Positions 1 to 11,070 are shown, counted from the stretch's first letter. The stretch is 64,000 bases of DNA from Tretioscincus oriximinensis (GCA_022410635.1 JAJVDF010001202.1:15601-79600); one strand, 5' to 3'. The notes: a model not told the origin generated them from the letters alone. Program-made: numbers and translations.

Positions 1-399
1 TTCCACCCAGGCCCAGCATTAGGAAAGGATTATGCAAGGCTAAGGAAGGTAGAAGACAGGTGGCCATTTTGTTTCAGAGACATCAGATATCCATAAGGTA
101 CATGCTCAACCGTGTTTCTGAATTTTCTTTTTCTCTACCCTGTCCAAGCGCCAAGCTTTCCATAAGCAGCCACAACTGCTTATCTCACAACTTATTTCAC
201 CCCTAAAATAATTTGCCTTTCTCAACCATCCCTGGAAGCTTTCTCATTGGGTAGAAACCTGTATCCAATGAGGAGTCCTGTAGCATTCTGAATGCAGGTT
301 TCTACCCAATAAAAATATTGGGAACTTGGTTTTACAGCCAGGGATCACAAAAGGAGCAGCGGCTGATGATTGGATGAGTTCAACCTTCGTACTTACCAC
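1..399. other. unclassified sequence before the DIRS-like element
   Basis: I recognise no gene here. It contains a 16-bp perfect inverted repeat (246-261 and 295-310) and otherwise looks like mixed intergenic or intronic DNA. It may be the edge of a repeat that starts outside the window. Confidence 0.4.
246..310. repeat. 16-bp perfect inverted repeat
   Basis: ATTGGGTAGAAACCTG at 246-261 is exactly complementary to CAGGTTTCTACCCAAT at 295-310, with a 33-nt spacer. It could be the stem of a foldback or the TIR of a small MITE. No family is recognised. Confidence 0.7.
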
Positions 400-662
400 G
401 AATGTTTCTTCTTGTGGGTCTCATATGAATCATGACAGATGGGTTATCCCACAGGCGGAGGCCTGAGTCAAACGTCACTAGGAGCGCTATCACGCGCACT
501 TTTCCTCCTCTGATGATGTCACTCCTGGTCAGCTCCAGTTCCATCAGTGAGCAGACCTTAGGAGGACATCTGAGACTATAGTAAAAACACAAAACCACCA
601 TTAACACAGTCAGACCACATGGGTGGGTGTGATTCATATGAGACCCACAAGAAGAAACATTC
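400..662. repeat. DIRS-type terminal inverted repeat, 32 bp arms
   Basis: The 32 bp at 400-431 are perfectly complementary to 631-662 (199 bp apart). A diverged direct copy of the first arm follows at about 674-715, with the same GTGGGTCTCAT core. Inverted terminal repeats with internal complementary copies are a hallmark of DIRS-like elements, which replicate through a circular intermediate. Confidence 0.75.
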
Positions 663-734
663 ACAGTAAGTATGAATGTTATGTTTCCTGTGGGTCTCAT
701 CTGAATCACGACAGATGGGATGTACCAAAGCATC

Positions 735-1250
735 ACCTCAAGGGCAGACTCCCCCATGAACAGACACATGGACCTACCGTAATAGGGGCAGTACTGCCCA
801 GTACTTGTCTCCTGTAAAAGAATCTGTCCGATTTGAACTCATCCAACCAATAATGCCATGTAAACGTGCATGGCATGGACCAAACCGCTGCCTTACAGAT
901 GTCTTCAACCAATGCGTTAGCCCCCAATGCCACTGACATTGAAGCCAACATGGTTGAATGTGCCTGCACTTTCCCTGGTAAAGGCCGATTCAGCTCCTAA
1001 TACACTCTAATAACACACGAGCTTAGCCAAGAGGCAATCACCCTAGCAGAGGCCTTACTGCCCCTATGCGGTCCCTGAAAACACAAAGAATGATGTTGAC
1101 TGCCTAAAGGACCGGGTCTTTTCCAAGTAGTCACCCAAAGCCCTTCTTAAATCCATATGATGTAACTGCTTCTCCTTCCTGGATGTTGGGTTAGGAAAAT
1201 ACATTGGCAAGTAAATTTCCTGAAACCTGTGGAATTTACAGTCCAACTTT
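735..1250 (-). pseudogene. DIRS-like tyrosine recombinase, fragments
   Basis: Two minus-strand pieces fit a DIRS tyrosine recombinase. The 1,246-1,064 piece has the segment FPNPTSRKEKQLHHMDLRRAL and ends in FVFSG, the region just before the first catalytic box. The 969-733 piece has CKAAVWSMPCTFTWHYWLDE, the C-terminal part where these enzymes usually read a Trp-rich box followed by HY and the nucleophile segment. The middle part, with the HxxR box, is out of frame. The enzyme would integrate circular cDNA without target-site duplication. Here it is inactive by frameshift. Confidence 0.65.
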
Positions 1251-1623
1251 GGAAGGAATCAAGCATCTAACCTCAAAATCATTCCTTCATCCGTAAACTC
1301 ACAATATGGTTGAGAAATCAGCATTGCGCTCATCTCGGATGCTCTCCTTGCAGACTTGATTGTTATTAAGGCCACTTTCCAAGACAGCAATCACAATGGA
1401 ATCTCCCTTAGCGGCTCAAAGGTCCTCCCTGTCAACGCTGTCAGCACAAGTTTTATCTTCCATTGTGGGTGCCGAGGCACTGCTGGTGGGCAAGACCCTC
1501 TTAGATCCGCCAAGAAAGACCTAACACTTTTGTCTCTTGACAGCTTAAACCCTGCTGACAAATCCAAGACTGCTGCCAAGGCAAACACTTGTTTACGCAT
1601 TGTGTTGTATTGCAATTTCTTAC

Positions 1624-2850
1624 TCACCTCAGATTGAAGAAAGGATAAGACCTGATTGACTCATCAGTTAATCTCATCATAGACCTGGATTTAGTGCGCC
1701 CTTCTCTGGCAATATGCGCCTTCGCTGCCAAAATGTGCCTATCTTTTAAATCCTTCTCAAAAGCTCTCATTGCCAAATAAATTGCCTTCAACTCAAGCCT
1801 ATTTATGTAGTATCTGGCATCCTTCCTCGACCACACCCCCTGGGTTGAGTTGCCCAAACAAACTGCACCTCAACCCTGGAAGCTCACGTCCATGACAACA
1901 CGCACCCTGAGTAGCAAAACTATCGGCACTCCTGAAACCAGTCTTGCCAGCTGCTGCTACCAGAGGAGAGATGTTCTCACCTCCTGAGGGAAGATTACAG
2001 TGGAGTTCCAACTCTTCGTGATTCGCTTCGCAAAAGGAAGCAGAAACCACTGTAATGTACGTGAGTGAAATCTGGACCAGGCGACTATGTCAAAGTCAGA
2101 GACCATTTTTCCTAACAAGCTAGACAGGAGGCTCATCCTAGGTTGTCGCAGCCCCAAAACTTCCTTAACTAGGTCAAGTAGCGTTCAGGGTGGCCCCATT
2201 GATGGGGCCACCCTGAACGCTACTGGGTCCAACTGTGCCTCCAAATGGATAATGATGGTACTAGGTTCCAGATAACTCTTTTCCCAATTAATAAGGAACC
2301 CGTGACTAGAGAACGTCTCTATGGTTGTCTGTACCACCCGTTCTGTGCTAACAGCATCATTTGCCACTACCAGCACATCATACAGATACGCGTATGCGGC
2401 TTCATTCTGTAGCCTAAGTGCCCCCAGAAGGGCCCCTAGAACTTTTGTGAATACCACCAATGAAGAAGAGAGACCAAAGCAAAGGCATCGATATTCATAA
2501 TACTTTCCCCCTACCACAAAACATAGGTATTTTCAAAATGCAGGATGTATGGGTATATGGCAATATGCGTGTTGTAAGTCTAACGAAGCCATTAATATTC
2601 CCCTGACCAATACATTGTGGTTAGAGGCAAGGGACTCTATTTTGAACCTTCTTTGCTTTATAAATTTGTTCAAATACCTGAGGTCTAGAATATACCATTT
2701 TTTTCCTTTCTTAGGAACCATGACGAGGACTGAATACACACCTTGCCCCTGCTCCTCTGGGACGACCTCTTTAATCATTTGTAGTTCCCGTAACTCCTGT
2801 ACTGCCTGCAGGAGTACCCTCTTCCTCTCTGCCTCCCTCTGCACCGGAGG
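1624..2850 (-). pseudogene. DIRS-like reverse transcriptase and RNase H, fragments
   Basis: The 2,844-2,533 piece carries RT motifs: VPKKGKKW, LDLRYLN and SLDLQHAYCHIPIHP (motif A). The 2,517-2,185 piece carries RCLCFGLSSS (motif B), then AYLYDVLVV where the catalytic YLDD box should be; here one Asp is replaced (YLYDV), so the active site is damaged as well as the frame. SHGFLINWEKS is the downstream thumb-proximal motif. The 1,857-1,624 piece has INRLELKAIYLAMRAF and ends in AKAHIAREGRTKSRS, which is the RNase H core of this family. Together they are a decayed DIRS pol. Confidence 0.75.
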
Positions 2851-2929
2851 ATAAACATGCCTCGAAACTGGCAGGGTCTAAAACTCTAACTTATAACTGT
2901 AACTAACAATATCTAAAACTCATTTATCT

Positions 2930-3720
2930 TTAATAGAACCTGCCCAAACGTGGGCAAACCTCTGCCTCTTGAGGAACCAGCAGAACAAAAGGGCTGCTGA
3001 TTTTGATAATCCCTCTGGTTAAAAGGCCTTCTAAAGTAGGGCCTCTTATCCTTCCTCTTACAGCCACAACTGGTGCAGTAGTAGGGAGGATCTTCTTCTT
3101 ATCCTTGGTTTCAACCAAGATCTCTTTTAATACCTCCTCCTAAAAGAGCTGGCCTCCGCTGAAGGCCGCCCCAATCAACTGCGCCTTAGATCCTATATCA
3201 GCATTCCATGTCCTTAACCATAATGCTCTGCATGCTGCCACATTAGATGCCAGAGATCTAGATACTAATTGCATTGAATCCATTGATAAATCAGCTGCAA
3301 GAGTAACACAATTCCTTATGGATGTCAATGATGCCCTAGCAGCTCTTGGCAAAGAACCATCCCCAGCATATCATCTATCTTCCTGATAGCAGCTCTGCTG
3401 GCTAAAAAAGTCACTGAACAAGACCTAAAAGTGAGACTATTATTCTCGAAACCCTGCTTCAGAAGGGTATCAATCTTACGGTCTAATGGATCCTTAAGAC
3501 TAGCTTTAGTCTGGCTAGGAATAAGCTGTTTGGAGACCAAGGCAAACTCCAGTGGGTCAGTGGAAGGCAGGGCTAAAAAGCTGGTGGCATGATCTGCTGG
3601 CACCAATAACTTCTTAGGAATGGAAAGCAGCCATTTACAACTGCCCAAATCCTTCCATTCATTCTCAAAGTTAGTTGGAATGGGGAGTATTGCCTCTCCT
3701 AGAGTTGTGGCCCACAAAAT
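2930..3720 (-). pseudogene. DIRS-like Gag (ORF1), fragments
   Basis: Minus-strand pieces at 3,717-3,325, 3,352-3,140 and 3,118-2,930 are consecutive but in different frames. The middle part is helical and Ala/Ser-rich (MDSMQLVSRSLASNVAACRA, then a Trp-rich stretch), as in DIRS ORF1 products. The last piece is Arg/Pro-rich and leads into the RT region. There is no zinc knuckle, as is normal for DIRS Gag. Assignment rests mainly on position upstream of a clear DIRS RT. Confidence 0.55.
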
Positions 3721-3869
3721 ATTCTATGCCTCTGAGGATGTCTTAGGAACTTGTAGTTAAGGCAAAGTCAGAGACAACGTGGCTGCTACGTCCTGAACAG
3801 TTGCCTGATATGCCTCCACTGGAAACCATCTAGGAGTTGTTAGTATGTTTATTTAAGATTAGTCGGATG

Positions 3870-5490
3870 ACCATATCATTCGAAAAGCACTTCTTACAAA
3901 TTCTGTATGGAAGAAAAAAATTAAAACTTTGAAAGGTTTTAAATATAAAAGATAAAAGAGTATTTTTAAATCACGCTGTACAGATTTAAAAGAGAACAGT
4001 CAGTTCCAATTCACTGCAAGTTTTATCAGCCACATGGCACGCCTTTTTGCGGCATGTTCTAAAAAGAAGGCAGTTCCAGTGACGGTGAATTTGTCACTCC
4101 CCCTTAGCAGCCAATTTGTATGATCCTCTGCAGTGGGCATTTACCAGAAGAGGATGCAAATATCTCACTCTGATATCTGCGTATAGCTGGCATTCCAATA
4201 GGAAGTATACAGTTGTTTCAATCTTTCCTGATCCGCAGGGGCATAGTCTGTTGTTATAGTTGATGTTCTGATATCTTCCCAGTTTTAACATAATGTCCAG
4301 TTGGTCAAAACAGTCTTTTGTGTACAGCTTCCTAAGTCTTGATGCCAACTCAAATGTTAGGTAGTTTTCTATACCAAAGTTTTGTTTGAAAACAGCTAAG
4401 TTAGGCAGGGATCTGGCTTGAGCGATTGCTGATAAGTCGCATTGTGCTTGGATGTCCTTCAGTCGTTGTTTGAGCATCATCTTTGCCTTTGTCCCTAGCG
4501 AACCCAGGAGTTGTGTGGAAAAGCCCAAGTGCGAAAAATGATTATTGAATCTGGCAAACCAAGATATATGGGCATGATTGTTTACTTGCTCTTGGAGGCT
4601 GAGAAAAGGTAGTCTGCTTGTCTTCATGAGATTTAATTTGTCCCAATAATTATATTGGTTACTGAAGACTTGTGCAGCAATGGGGAGCTCTCCAAGTTCA
4701 GCTCTAACTGCAGCAGCCAGCGTGGAGCAACTCAGTCCAAGGATTTGTTTGTTGCTTTAAATGGAATACCTCTAAGGTGGAAATATCCACAAAACCTCAA
4801 ATGACAGACCCATACAGCACAATAGAAAGTAATTTAGAGTTTAGAACATTTAGTAGGCGGAGTGACCCAGGATTTCTCAAGTTTATAAATTTATGTAACG
4901 ATAGTGCAGCTGCTTCTGCTTTCCTTACTGCATTTTTTAGATGTAGAGACCCTGATCCTGTAGATGTGAAAGTGAGTCCAAGATATTGATAGGCTTTCAC
5001 TTGTTCCAGGAAGAAATCGTTTATCGGCCACTTGTGTATTTTCCTTTTTTTGCCAAAGAAAATAACTTTGGATTTATCTTTATTGATGGAGAGGTCATTT
5101 TCTGTACAATACTTAGCAAAGTACTTCAGAGCTCTTCTCAGGTCTACTGGAGTGGTTGATAGCATCATCATGTCGTCTGCATAAAGAAGGATGTTTACTG
5201 GTCTTAACGCGTCGCATGATCTGTGTAAATTCTCTTGTTTTAGCCCTGTGATGTAAAAGCAAAATAAGAATGGGGCCAGCAAACAGCCTTGCCGTATACC
5301 TATATGTGACTTGATTTCCTGAGTTAGGACTCCAGATGTGCTGAGACAGACTTTCAAGGATGTATTTGTGTAGAGCACTATAATAAGCGTCAGAAGCCTT
5401 AAATCAATGTTTGTGGAGCGTAACTTATCCCACAGAAGTTCCCGATTTCGTCTAGGAGTTGGGGGCACGGAGGTGTCAGCCAGTTGAGGC
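3870..5490 (-). mobile_element. non-LTR retrotransposon (LINE), 5'-truncated, I/Vingi- or R4-like
   Basis: Minus strand. The RT part lies at about 5,430-4,797: LLWDKLRS, SHIGIRQGCLLAPFLF (motif B region), LLYADDMMML (catalytic YADD intact) and AYQYLGLTF. After a frameshift, 4,627-4,094 gives the C-terminal domain with the Cys/His-type box RLCPCGSGKIETTVYFLLEC near its end. The AT-rich 3' UTR runs to about 3,870. A related fragment sits at about 32,040-32,400. I cannot decide between the I/Vingi and R4/Dong groups from sequence alone. The copy has frameshifts and stops. Confidence 0.6.
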
Positions 5491-5675
5491 TCCTGACCTC
5501 CTTTCTCAATAAATGGGTATGGCTCTTCCCCCATTCCCAAACTGCAATCAGATCTAGAGGAAGGCAGTCTCTCAGTTGGGGTAAAAATACATGCCAAATC
5601 CACTGGCTCCCTTCTGTGATGAGTGTGTCTATGATGGCGGTGTCTAGATTTCTTGCTCTTGTGGCTCCTCTTCCC
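5491..5675 (-). other. Lys/His-rich short ORF segment of unknown origin
   Basis: Between the LINE RT and the purine-rich repeat, the minus frame reads through a basic stretch (SHKSKKSRHRHHRHTHHRRE) and then an acidic one. It is open in frame with the LINE but does not resemble the usual LINE sequence at this place. It may be part of another retroelement ORF, or chance. Confidence 0.25.
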
Positions 5676-5785
5676 CCCTGAGTGAGGAGGAAGAAGAGGA
5701 AGAGGAAGAAGAAGAAAAAGAAGGAGGAGGAGGAGAAAAAGAGGAAGAAGAAGTAGAGGAAGAGGAAGAAGAAGAAAAGAAGAGC
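5676..5785. repeat. GA-rich purine low-complexity tract
   Basis: About 105 bases of (GAGGAAGAA)n-type sequence, nearly all purine on the plus strand. It makes Glu- or Leu/Ser-rich spurious ORFs. It sits exactly at the 3' end of the neighbouring CR1, where tail repeats expand. Confidence 0.9.
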
Positions 5786-6985
5786 CATACTGGATAAGGC
5801 CACAGCCCATTAAGTCCAGCATTCTGTCTCACACAAAGGCCCACCAGATGCACCTGGGCAATCCGAACAGAGGAAAGCAAAATATGCACCTGTTCAAGAC
5901 TCCCTGCAAATGGTATCTCAGGAGTCCTGGCTGTTGCTCCATCCCGGAAGCAACATCCAGACATCCATCCTAGTATCCATTTATACCCTTGGTGTCCATA
6001 AGGCTGTCTAGTCCTGCCATGAAACTATTCAAGCTATTAGCTACTACTACCTCTTCAGGAATTCCACAGGCCGATGACCCAATAGGTGAAAAAATATTTT
6101 TCCTTGTCTGACTTCATAAGGGAGGTGTTCGAGACCCTTGACCATTTTTGTTGCCCTTTTCTGCACCTTCTCCAGTTCCAAAATATCCCTCTTGAGATGT
6201 GGTGACCAGAATTGAAAACAGTATTCCAAATGTGTCCTCACCACAGATTTATAAAGAGGCAAAACAACATGTGCAGACATGTTTTCAATTACTTTCCTAA
6301 TTATCCCCAATATGGAATTTGCCTTTTTTGCTGCTGCTGCTCACTGGGTTGACATCTTCATTGAATTGTCCACCAACACCCCAAGATCCTTTTCTTGCTC
6401 AGTCACAGAAAGCTTGGTTCCCATCAGGTGGTAGTAGTAGTTGGGGTTGTTTGCCCCAATATTCATGACCCTGCCCTTGCTTAAGTTGAAGTGCACTTGC
6501 CACGCAGCTGATTTCAATAGATCATTCTGGAGTGCCTTACAATCTTTCAGTTTTCACTAACCTGAACAGTTTAGTGTCGTCAGCAAACTTGGCTACTTCA
6601 CTATTCACCTCGGCATCCAGATCATTCATAAATATATTGAAAAGCAAGGGTCCCAGTACAGACCCCTGGGGTATCCCACTTCTTACCTCTTTCCACTCAG
6701 GGAACTATTTAATACTACCCTCTGTTTTCTATCTTTTAGCCAGTTTCCAATCCAGGTCAAAGTCTGTCCTCTTATACCATGAGTGTGGAGCTTTTTTAGA
6801 AGCCTTTGATGAGGGATTTTATCAAAAGCTTTCTGAAAATCTAGATAGACAATATCAACCGGATCCCCTTTATGTACATGTTTTTTAACACTCTCAAAGA
6901 ATTGTGATGTTAAACTGATGGGTCCATAATTTCCGGGATCACCACGGGATCCTTTTTTGAAGATTGGTGTTACTTTAGTTATAAA
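5786..6985 (-). mobile_element. CR1 LINE, 3' portion
   Basis: The plus-strand text begins with the squamate CR1 3' end (AGAGCCATACTGGATAAGGC) and continues through the RT-thumb and C-terminal region on the minus strand ([20 protein letters not shown] at about 6,170-6,100) to about 6,980. It is 5'-truncated, as CR1 copies usually are, and carries several stops. Nine or more other CR1 pieces in the window align with parts of this copy, making it a useful local reference. Confidence 0.9.
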
Positions 6986-7290
6986 AATGTTAAAAATTGA
7001 TGTTTCCGATTTATTATCTCCGGCTTCAGCTCAGGAATCACTCATGCCCTCTGCTGGACAAAGCCGGGCAACACACTCTTCTGATTATACTGACCTCAGA
7101 GACTTAGAAATACAAGTGAAGTTGTTAAGAGAGAAGAAAAGAGACAAAAAAAGGGGCGAAAAAACTAAATATACCTTATGTTCAGGCACTTCTGTTTCTG
7201 TGGTAAAGTAGGATATGCGTATGTAGATGGGTTATCTCAAGATTATCATTTGTCATTTTTTCTTTTCGCACATGGATGGATTCTCTAGAT
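6986..7290. other. unclassified stretch with a short open frame
   Basis: A plus-strand frame (to 7,211) is Ser/Ala-rich, then Lys/Arg-rich (a REKKRDKKRGEK run). It resembles linker parts of retroelement Gag proteins, but I see no diagnostic motif. No splice sites fit a host exon. Confidence 0.3.
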
Positions 7291-8107
7291 CTCTAATTTT
7301 ATATGTCCAGCAAAGTAGCTAGCAGAATTTTGAGACTAACTTGAGAAAAGTGAATATCATAAGCTTTCGTAGACATGTCTACTTCTTCAGATGCTGAGGG
7401 ACTAATGTCAGGGTCGGGTATTTATAGGAAATTGTGTATTGGAGAAGACAAACCATATGCAACTGTAGTAAGGTGATAAATTGCAGGTTAGAAAAACAGG
7501 AAAATAGTAGAAACTAATCCCCTCATGTGAAAAAGTCCCTGGTGCAACAAGAGGCAATGTCTGGTAGAGAATCAATCAAATACTTAACAGGTTTCATAAA
7601 AATGTATAGTTGGCCAGGAAACCATTGTCTCTGTTAAGTCCTTTGTTGATGGCCTAGAACTTATGAATGTGTTCAAGTTCTGCTGCTTCTCTTTCAAATC
7701 TTCCTTTGTAGTTTCTTTGTTCAAGGACTGCAGTCCTGAGGTCTGAGATAGAATGTCCTGGAAGGTTGAAAGGTTCAGCAACTGGTTTCTGTGTGTTTCC
7801 ATTTCGAATATCTGATTTGTGTCCATTTATTCTCTGGCGAAGGGATTGTCCTGTTTGCCCAATNTAGAGTGTAGAGGGGCATTGTTGACAGAAAATGTAA
7901 TCCACCACATTAGAAGATGAGGATGTAAAAGTCCCTCTAATATTGTGAGTGGTGTTATCAGGTCCCATGATGACACTGCCAGGGTGGATGTATGCACAGA
8001 GTTGACATCTGGATTTGTGGCAGGGTCTAGTTCCCATTTCTCCTTCCATGTCCTGTGTTCTTTGTGTGAGTAGTTGTTTGAGGTTGGGTGGTTGTTTGCA
8101 GCGGACG
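7291..8107 (-). mobile_element. Penelope-like element, C-terminal GIY-YIG part
   Basis: The minus frame 8,115-7,654 has the pattern of a Penelope-like ORF end: CKQPPNLKQLL, then a Cys-rich linker (CHKSRCQLCAYI), then a GIY-YIG endonuclease with VDYIFCQQCP, IGQTGQSLRQRINGHKSDI and a C-terminal EFE-like helix. The GIY-YIG Tyr just before IGQTG falls on the ambiguous base N at 7,864, so that residue is unknown. The 3' tail (7,291-7,600) has the characteristic AAGCTTTCGTAGAC...CTTCTTCAGATGC segment. The RT part is missing and the element stops abruptly at the Ngaro-like boundary. Confidence 0.8.
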
Positions 8108-8870
8108 GCTACCAAGAAGGGACACAGTCAAAATAACATTAACCATTTATTAATAAAACCTAAACGCAACCATAACAATATGCAAAAACCCGTTTACAGA
8201 CTAATTCAATAAAGTGCAATAACGTTGTACAGAAATACAATCAGGTGTAAATTAACAACAGCAACAAAATTTACGCACAGAGAAATTGAACCCAATTGTG
8301 GAGAAAATAAGGCCATGGAAAAGTAGGGTGTGGCAGGCACAGCATCTTGGTTCGGATCTGGTCAGCCATCCGGCCTGACCCTCATAATAGGCCACGCCCA
8401 CCCGGCGTGGTCCACTGGCTGCCTGCCCCTTTTGGCTAGGCTAGCCGAACCATTCTGCCAGCTCGGGACCTGGGCCTGTACTTTCTGCCCACACCCCAAT
8501 GGTGTGGGACCATAGCTGGCCACTCACCAGGTGGCCCCAGCGTATGGTAGTCAGCCTGTCCCGAGCCCGTGGCATCCACTGGCCGGCCCACCCTTCGTGA
8601 GCACTGCTCAGGCCCCCAGCCTGAGGCGGCACACCATGAGGATCAAAGGGGTTTGAATGGGCTCTCAAGGAACCATCCTGTGTATTAGCCCTCCCCAATG
8701 ACTCATGAGTTGTGTTCAGCCACGCCTATTCCCAGGTCAGGCTCCACAACTCTAGAACCCCTTAAGGGGCCCCTCATACTATGGGGTAGCCACAGGACTA
8801 CTTTTGACTCCCCATTTTGAACCAAGATGCCTGAACCGCCACAAGAGCGAAAGCTTCCGCCAAACACGCC
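8108..8870 (-). other. Ngaro-like 3' non-coding region, GC-rich
   Basis: A 760-bp stretch without convincing coding sequence. The first 220 bp are AT-rich, with ATTAATAAAA near 8,150; the rest is GC-rich with many GGCC and CCCAC runs. It is expected to hold the terminal repeats of the element. Confidence 0.5.
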
Positions 8871-9488
8871 CTACTCAGCCATCCATGCCTTAAGTGCGCC
8901 CTGAACCTGTCCCAACCATGTCTCAATCCCTGCATCTGACATATGTATGCCATCTGCTCTAAATAAGTCAGACCCTTGCGAGCAGAAGGCCTTGTGCCAA
9001 ATAGCATTACCACCCGTGCTTGTCACGTAATGGGTTATTTTAGAATTTATCCGCCTCCTGACATAGTTCATCTTGTTGGGATCAGGCACACCTCTCCACT
9101 TTAGCTGAAACAGTAACTGGCTCCAAAATATTTTTGTGTCAGGCAACAGACCTCTGAGGCGATCCAAATCGGCAAGTATAAAGTACATTAGTTGGGCACT
9201 CGTCATGGCCGGGCCCAGATCGTTCTCCCCGAGCTTTATGACAATGGCATCTGGTGGGCCCCTCTGGGAAGCGGCTGTTTCAACCAATGGAATAAACTCA
9301 TGCCAAAGCATTCCACGACGGCCCATCCAGAAAATTCTTGATCGCACTGGGAGGTTCAAATCTGGAGTCCAGCGTGAAACTGTTGCATACCGGCCCGCCC
9401 AATGAACAATGCTGTGCCCAACAATCCAAATAACTTGATTCTCGCCTAATAAGAGTAAACAAACATGGTTAACAAACTTTCTTATCAA
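8871..9488 (-). CDS. SGNH/GDSL-type hydrolase of the Ngaro-like element
   Basis: A 205-residue frame, open from Met to stop. It shows the SGNH blocks in order: block I around residues 20-28 (IWIVGHSIVHW, with Ser in GHS as nucleophile), block III with KLGENDLG (Asn of the usual GxND), and block V with DGIHMSDAG (the Asp-x-x-His catalytic pair). The family hydrolyses esters; its role in Ngaro-type retrotransposons is unknown, with membrane or capsid modification suggested. It lies only 10 nt downstream of the recombinase frame. This is the best-preserved ORF of the element, while gag, RT and YR are shifted. That could mean selection on this ORF or only its small size. Confidence 0.75.
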   Translation of the reverse strand: MIRKFVNHVCLLLLGENQVIWIVGHSIVHWAGRYATVSRWTPDLNLPVRSRIFWMGRRGMLWHEFIPLVETAASQRGPPDAIVIKLGENDLGPAMTSAQLMYFILADLDRLRGLLPDTKIFWSQLLFQLKWRGVPDPNKMNYVRRRINSKITHYVTSTGGNAIWHKAFCSQGSDLFRADGIHMSDAGIETWLGQVQGALKAWMAE

Positions 9489-9497
9489 ATATGTTAT

Positions 9498-9910
9498 CTA
9501 TAATGTTCCACTAAAGTTCGTCCTTATATATGACTGATATGCTTTCGACCGCCATCGGCCAATGGTTTGTATCCCTTCCAGGGGGACCTGAAGTGAAGCC
9601 GCTGATGAGGCGGCACCAATCCTAAAGGAGTGTAAACTATATTCCTCCGGGGAAAGCTGGAGTTGAGTTAGAGCCCTTCTAAATATAGTGACTGCCTGGA
9701 ACCGAGACAAAAAGGTATTGTCCTTATGGACCAAAAGGAGGCCTGGACGGGAGGAGCGAAGGGCAAGGAACTGCCTCGTGTCCCTTAATGGACAAGGGCC
9801 AGGTGAAATTATTTGGCCAAGACGGATAGTGTCCCCTTTCCTTCTTGGTCAGTCTTGGATCTCCTCAAAAAGATCGAGATCCCCACAGTGCCTATAGTGA
9901 TGTCACACCA
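9498..9910 (-). pseudogene. tyrosine recombinase of the Ngaro-like element, broken
   Basis: The C-terminal half (9,734-9,498) reads LHSFRIGAASSAA (HxxR box), IGRWRSKAYQSYIR (Trp box and Tyr nucleophile), so the His, second Arg and Tyr are all present. The preceding piece (about 9,900-9,809), in another frame, contains the SKTDQEGKG turn typical of these recombinases. The N-terminal half, which would carry the first catalytic Arg, is not found, because the sequence before SKTDQ joins directly to RNase H. The enzyme would recombine circular element DNA into the genome. Confidence 0.75.
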
Positions 9911-11070
9911 GAAAGTGACCTGCTGGTTTGCAAAAAGGCCTTTCCATATGTTTACTGTTACTAGTATGGGGAAGAATTCAAGAAAGGTAAGATCCTTTCC
10001 TAGGCCCAACCTAATCCAATCCTCTGGCCAGGCTTGAGCACACCATTGTCCATTATAATAGACACCAAAACCTATGCCCCCCGCCGCATCAGAATATATT
10101 TGCAAGCCATTACCGGGACCAGAGGAGAAAGACACACAGAGACACCGTGGTATTGTGCCAAAAAAGTCTCCCTGACCTCTAACTCCCTCCTTATGCCCTC
10201 TGAGATCCTAATGTAGTGATGAGGGGCCAGAACCCCACAGGTTGACTGAGCCAATCGGGCACAGAAAGGCCTACCAGGCCTAACTACCCTGCAGGTAAAA
10301 TTCAAATGGCCCAGCAGAACCTGAATTTCCTTAAGAGTTGCTTTCTTGCGCCTCTTTATGTCACCTATTAATAAACGCAATTTTTTTAATTTGTCCTGAG
10401 GCAGCCTGGATTCGCCTTTAATGGAGTCCAAAGTGATGCCTAGGTAAGTTAGCACTGGCAAGGGGCCTTCTGTCTTTTCCGGGGCTAGTGGAACCCCGAG
10501 CTCCCCAGCCACCAGTTGGAATACGTTAAGAAGGTTCTGACATTGGTCTGTCCCTTGGTCTCTGATAAATAGAAAATCATCTAGGTAATGTGTAACTCTG
10601 GTATGAAGCAGCTGAAGGCCTCAAAAGCGGCGCATGATATAGAACAACCCATGGGCATAGCCTTATCCACATACCAGTTGCCTTCAAATTTAAAACCCAG
10701 GAGATGAAAATCATCCGGGTGTATTGGCAGAAGTCTGAAAGCAGACTGTATGTCATAGTTTGCCATCAGTGCTCCTGGTCCGCATTCCCTCTAGAAGCTG
10801 ATGGCCGTGTCAATGGTGGAATATTTAACCTTGCACATTGCTGGCTCAATAAAATCGTTCACGGAGGCACTCCTGGGAAAACTCAGGTGATGAATGAGCC
10901 TGAATTCGCCAGGTTTGGCAGGGGAGGCTCAGGGAAAGGGCCGGCAACTCTCCCCAGAGTGCATTCTTTACCTATCTTAGCAGCCGCAATTTCCGACCGC
11001 ATCCGCAGGGATTTTAAATTATTGCACTCCCTAGCAAAACCAGTACATGATGAGGGGATTATATTCTGAT
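9809..11070 (-). pseudogene. reverse transcriptase/RNase H of the Ngaro-like element, broken
   Basis: RT motif A is in 10,766-10,581 (YDIQSAFRLLPIHPDDFHLLG), followed by the B region MPMGCSISCAAFEAFS. The catalytic YLDD box lies at about 10,595-10,585 in a shifted frame. The 10,512-10,072 piece holds the thumb motif LTYLGITLDS and a connection region ending near the RNase H. RNase H (10,135-9,902) keeps three acidic residues (SDAAGG, LEFF, WCD). The RT N-terminus (PPLPNL segment) is recognisable around 10,950 but is out of frame. Gypsy-type pol has integrase after RNase H; here the recombinase follows instead. Confidence 0.8.

Larger units (their letters stand above)
400..3860 (-). mobile_element. 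DIRS-like tyrosine-recombinase retrotransposon, decayed
   Basis: Read on the minus strand, the order is Gag-like (about 3,720-2,930), reverse transcriptase (2,850-2,185), RNase H (1,860-1,624) and tyrosine recombinase (about 1,250-735), then a terminal region with inverted repeats (400-662). That gene order and the recombinase instead of an integrase are typical of DIRS1-type elements. Several frameshifts and stops divide every domain, so the copy is dead. The right boundary near 3,860 is approximate because the LINE next to it begins there. A second terminal fragment of the same family lies at about 24,830-25,025 in the opposite orientation. Confidence 0.8.

Noticed and set aside
5644..5964. 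Ser/Leu/Phe/Pro-rich minus frames
   Set aside because: Produced by the GA-rich tract and by CR1 sequence read in a wrong frame.
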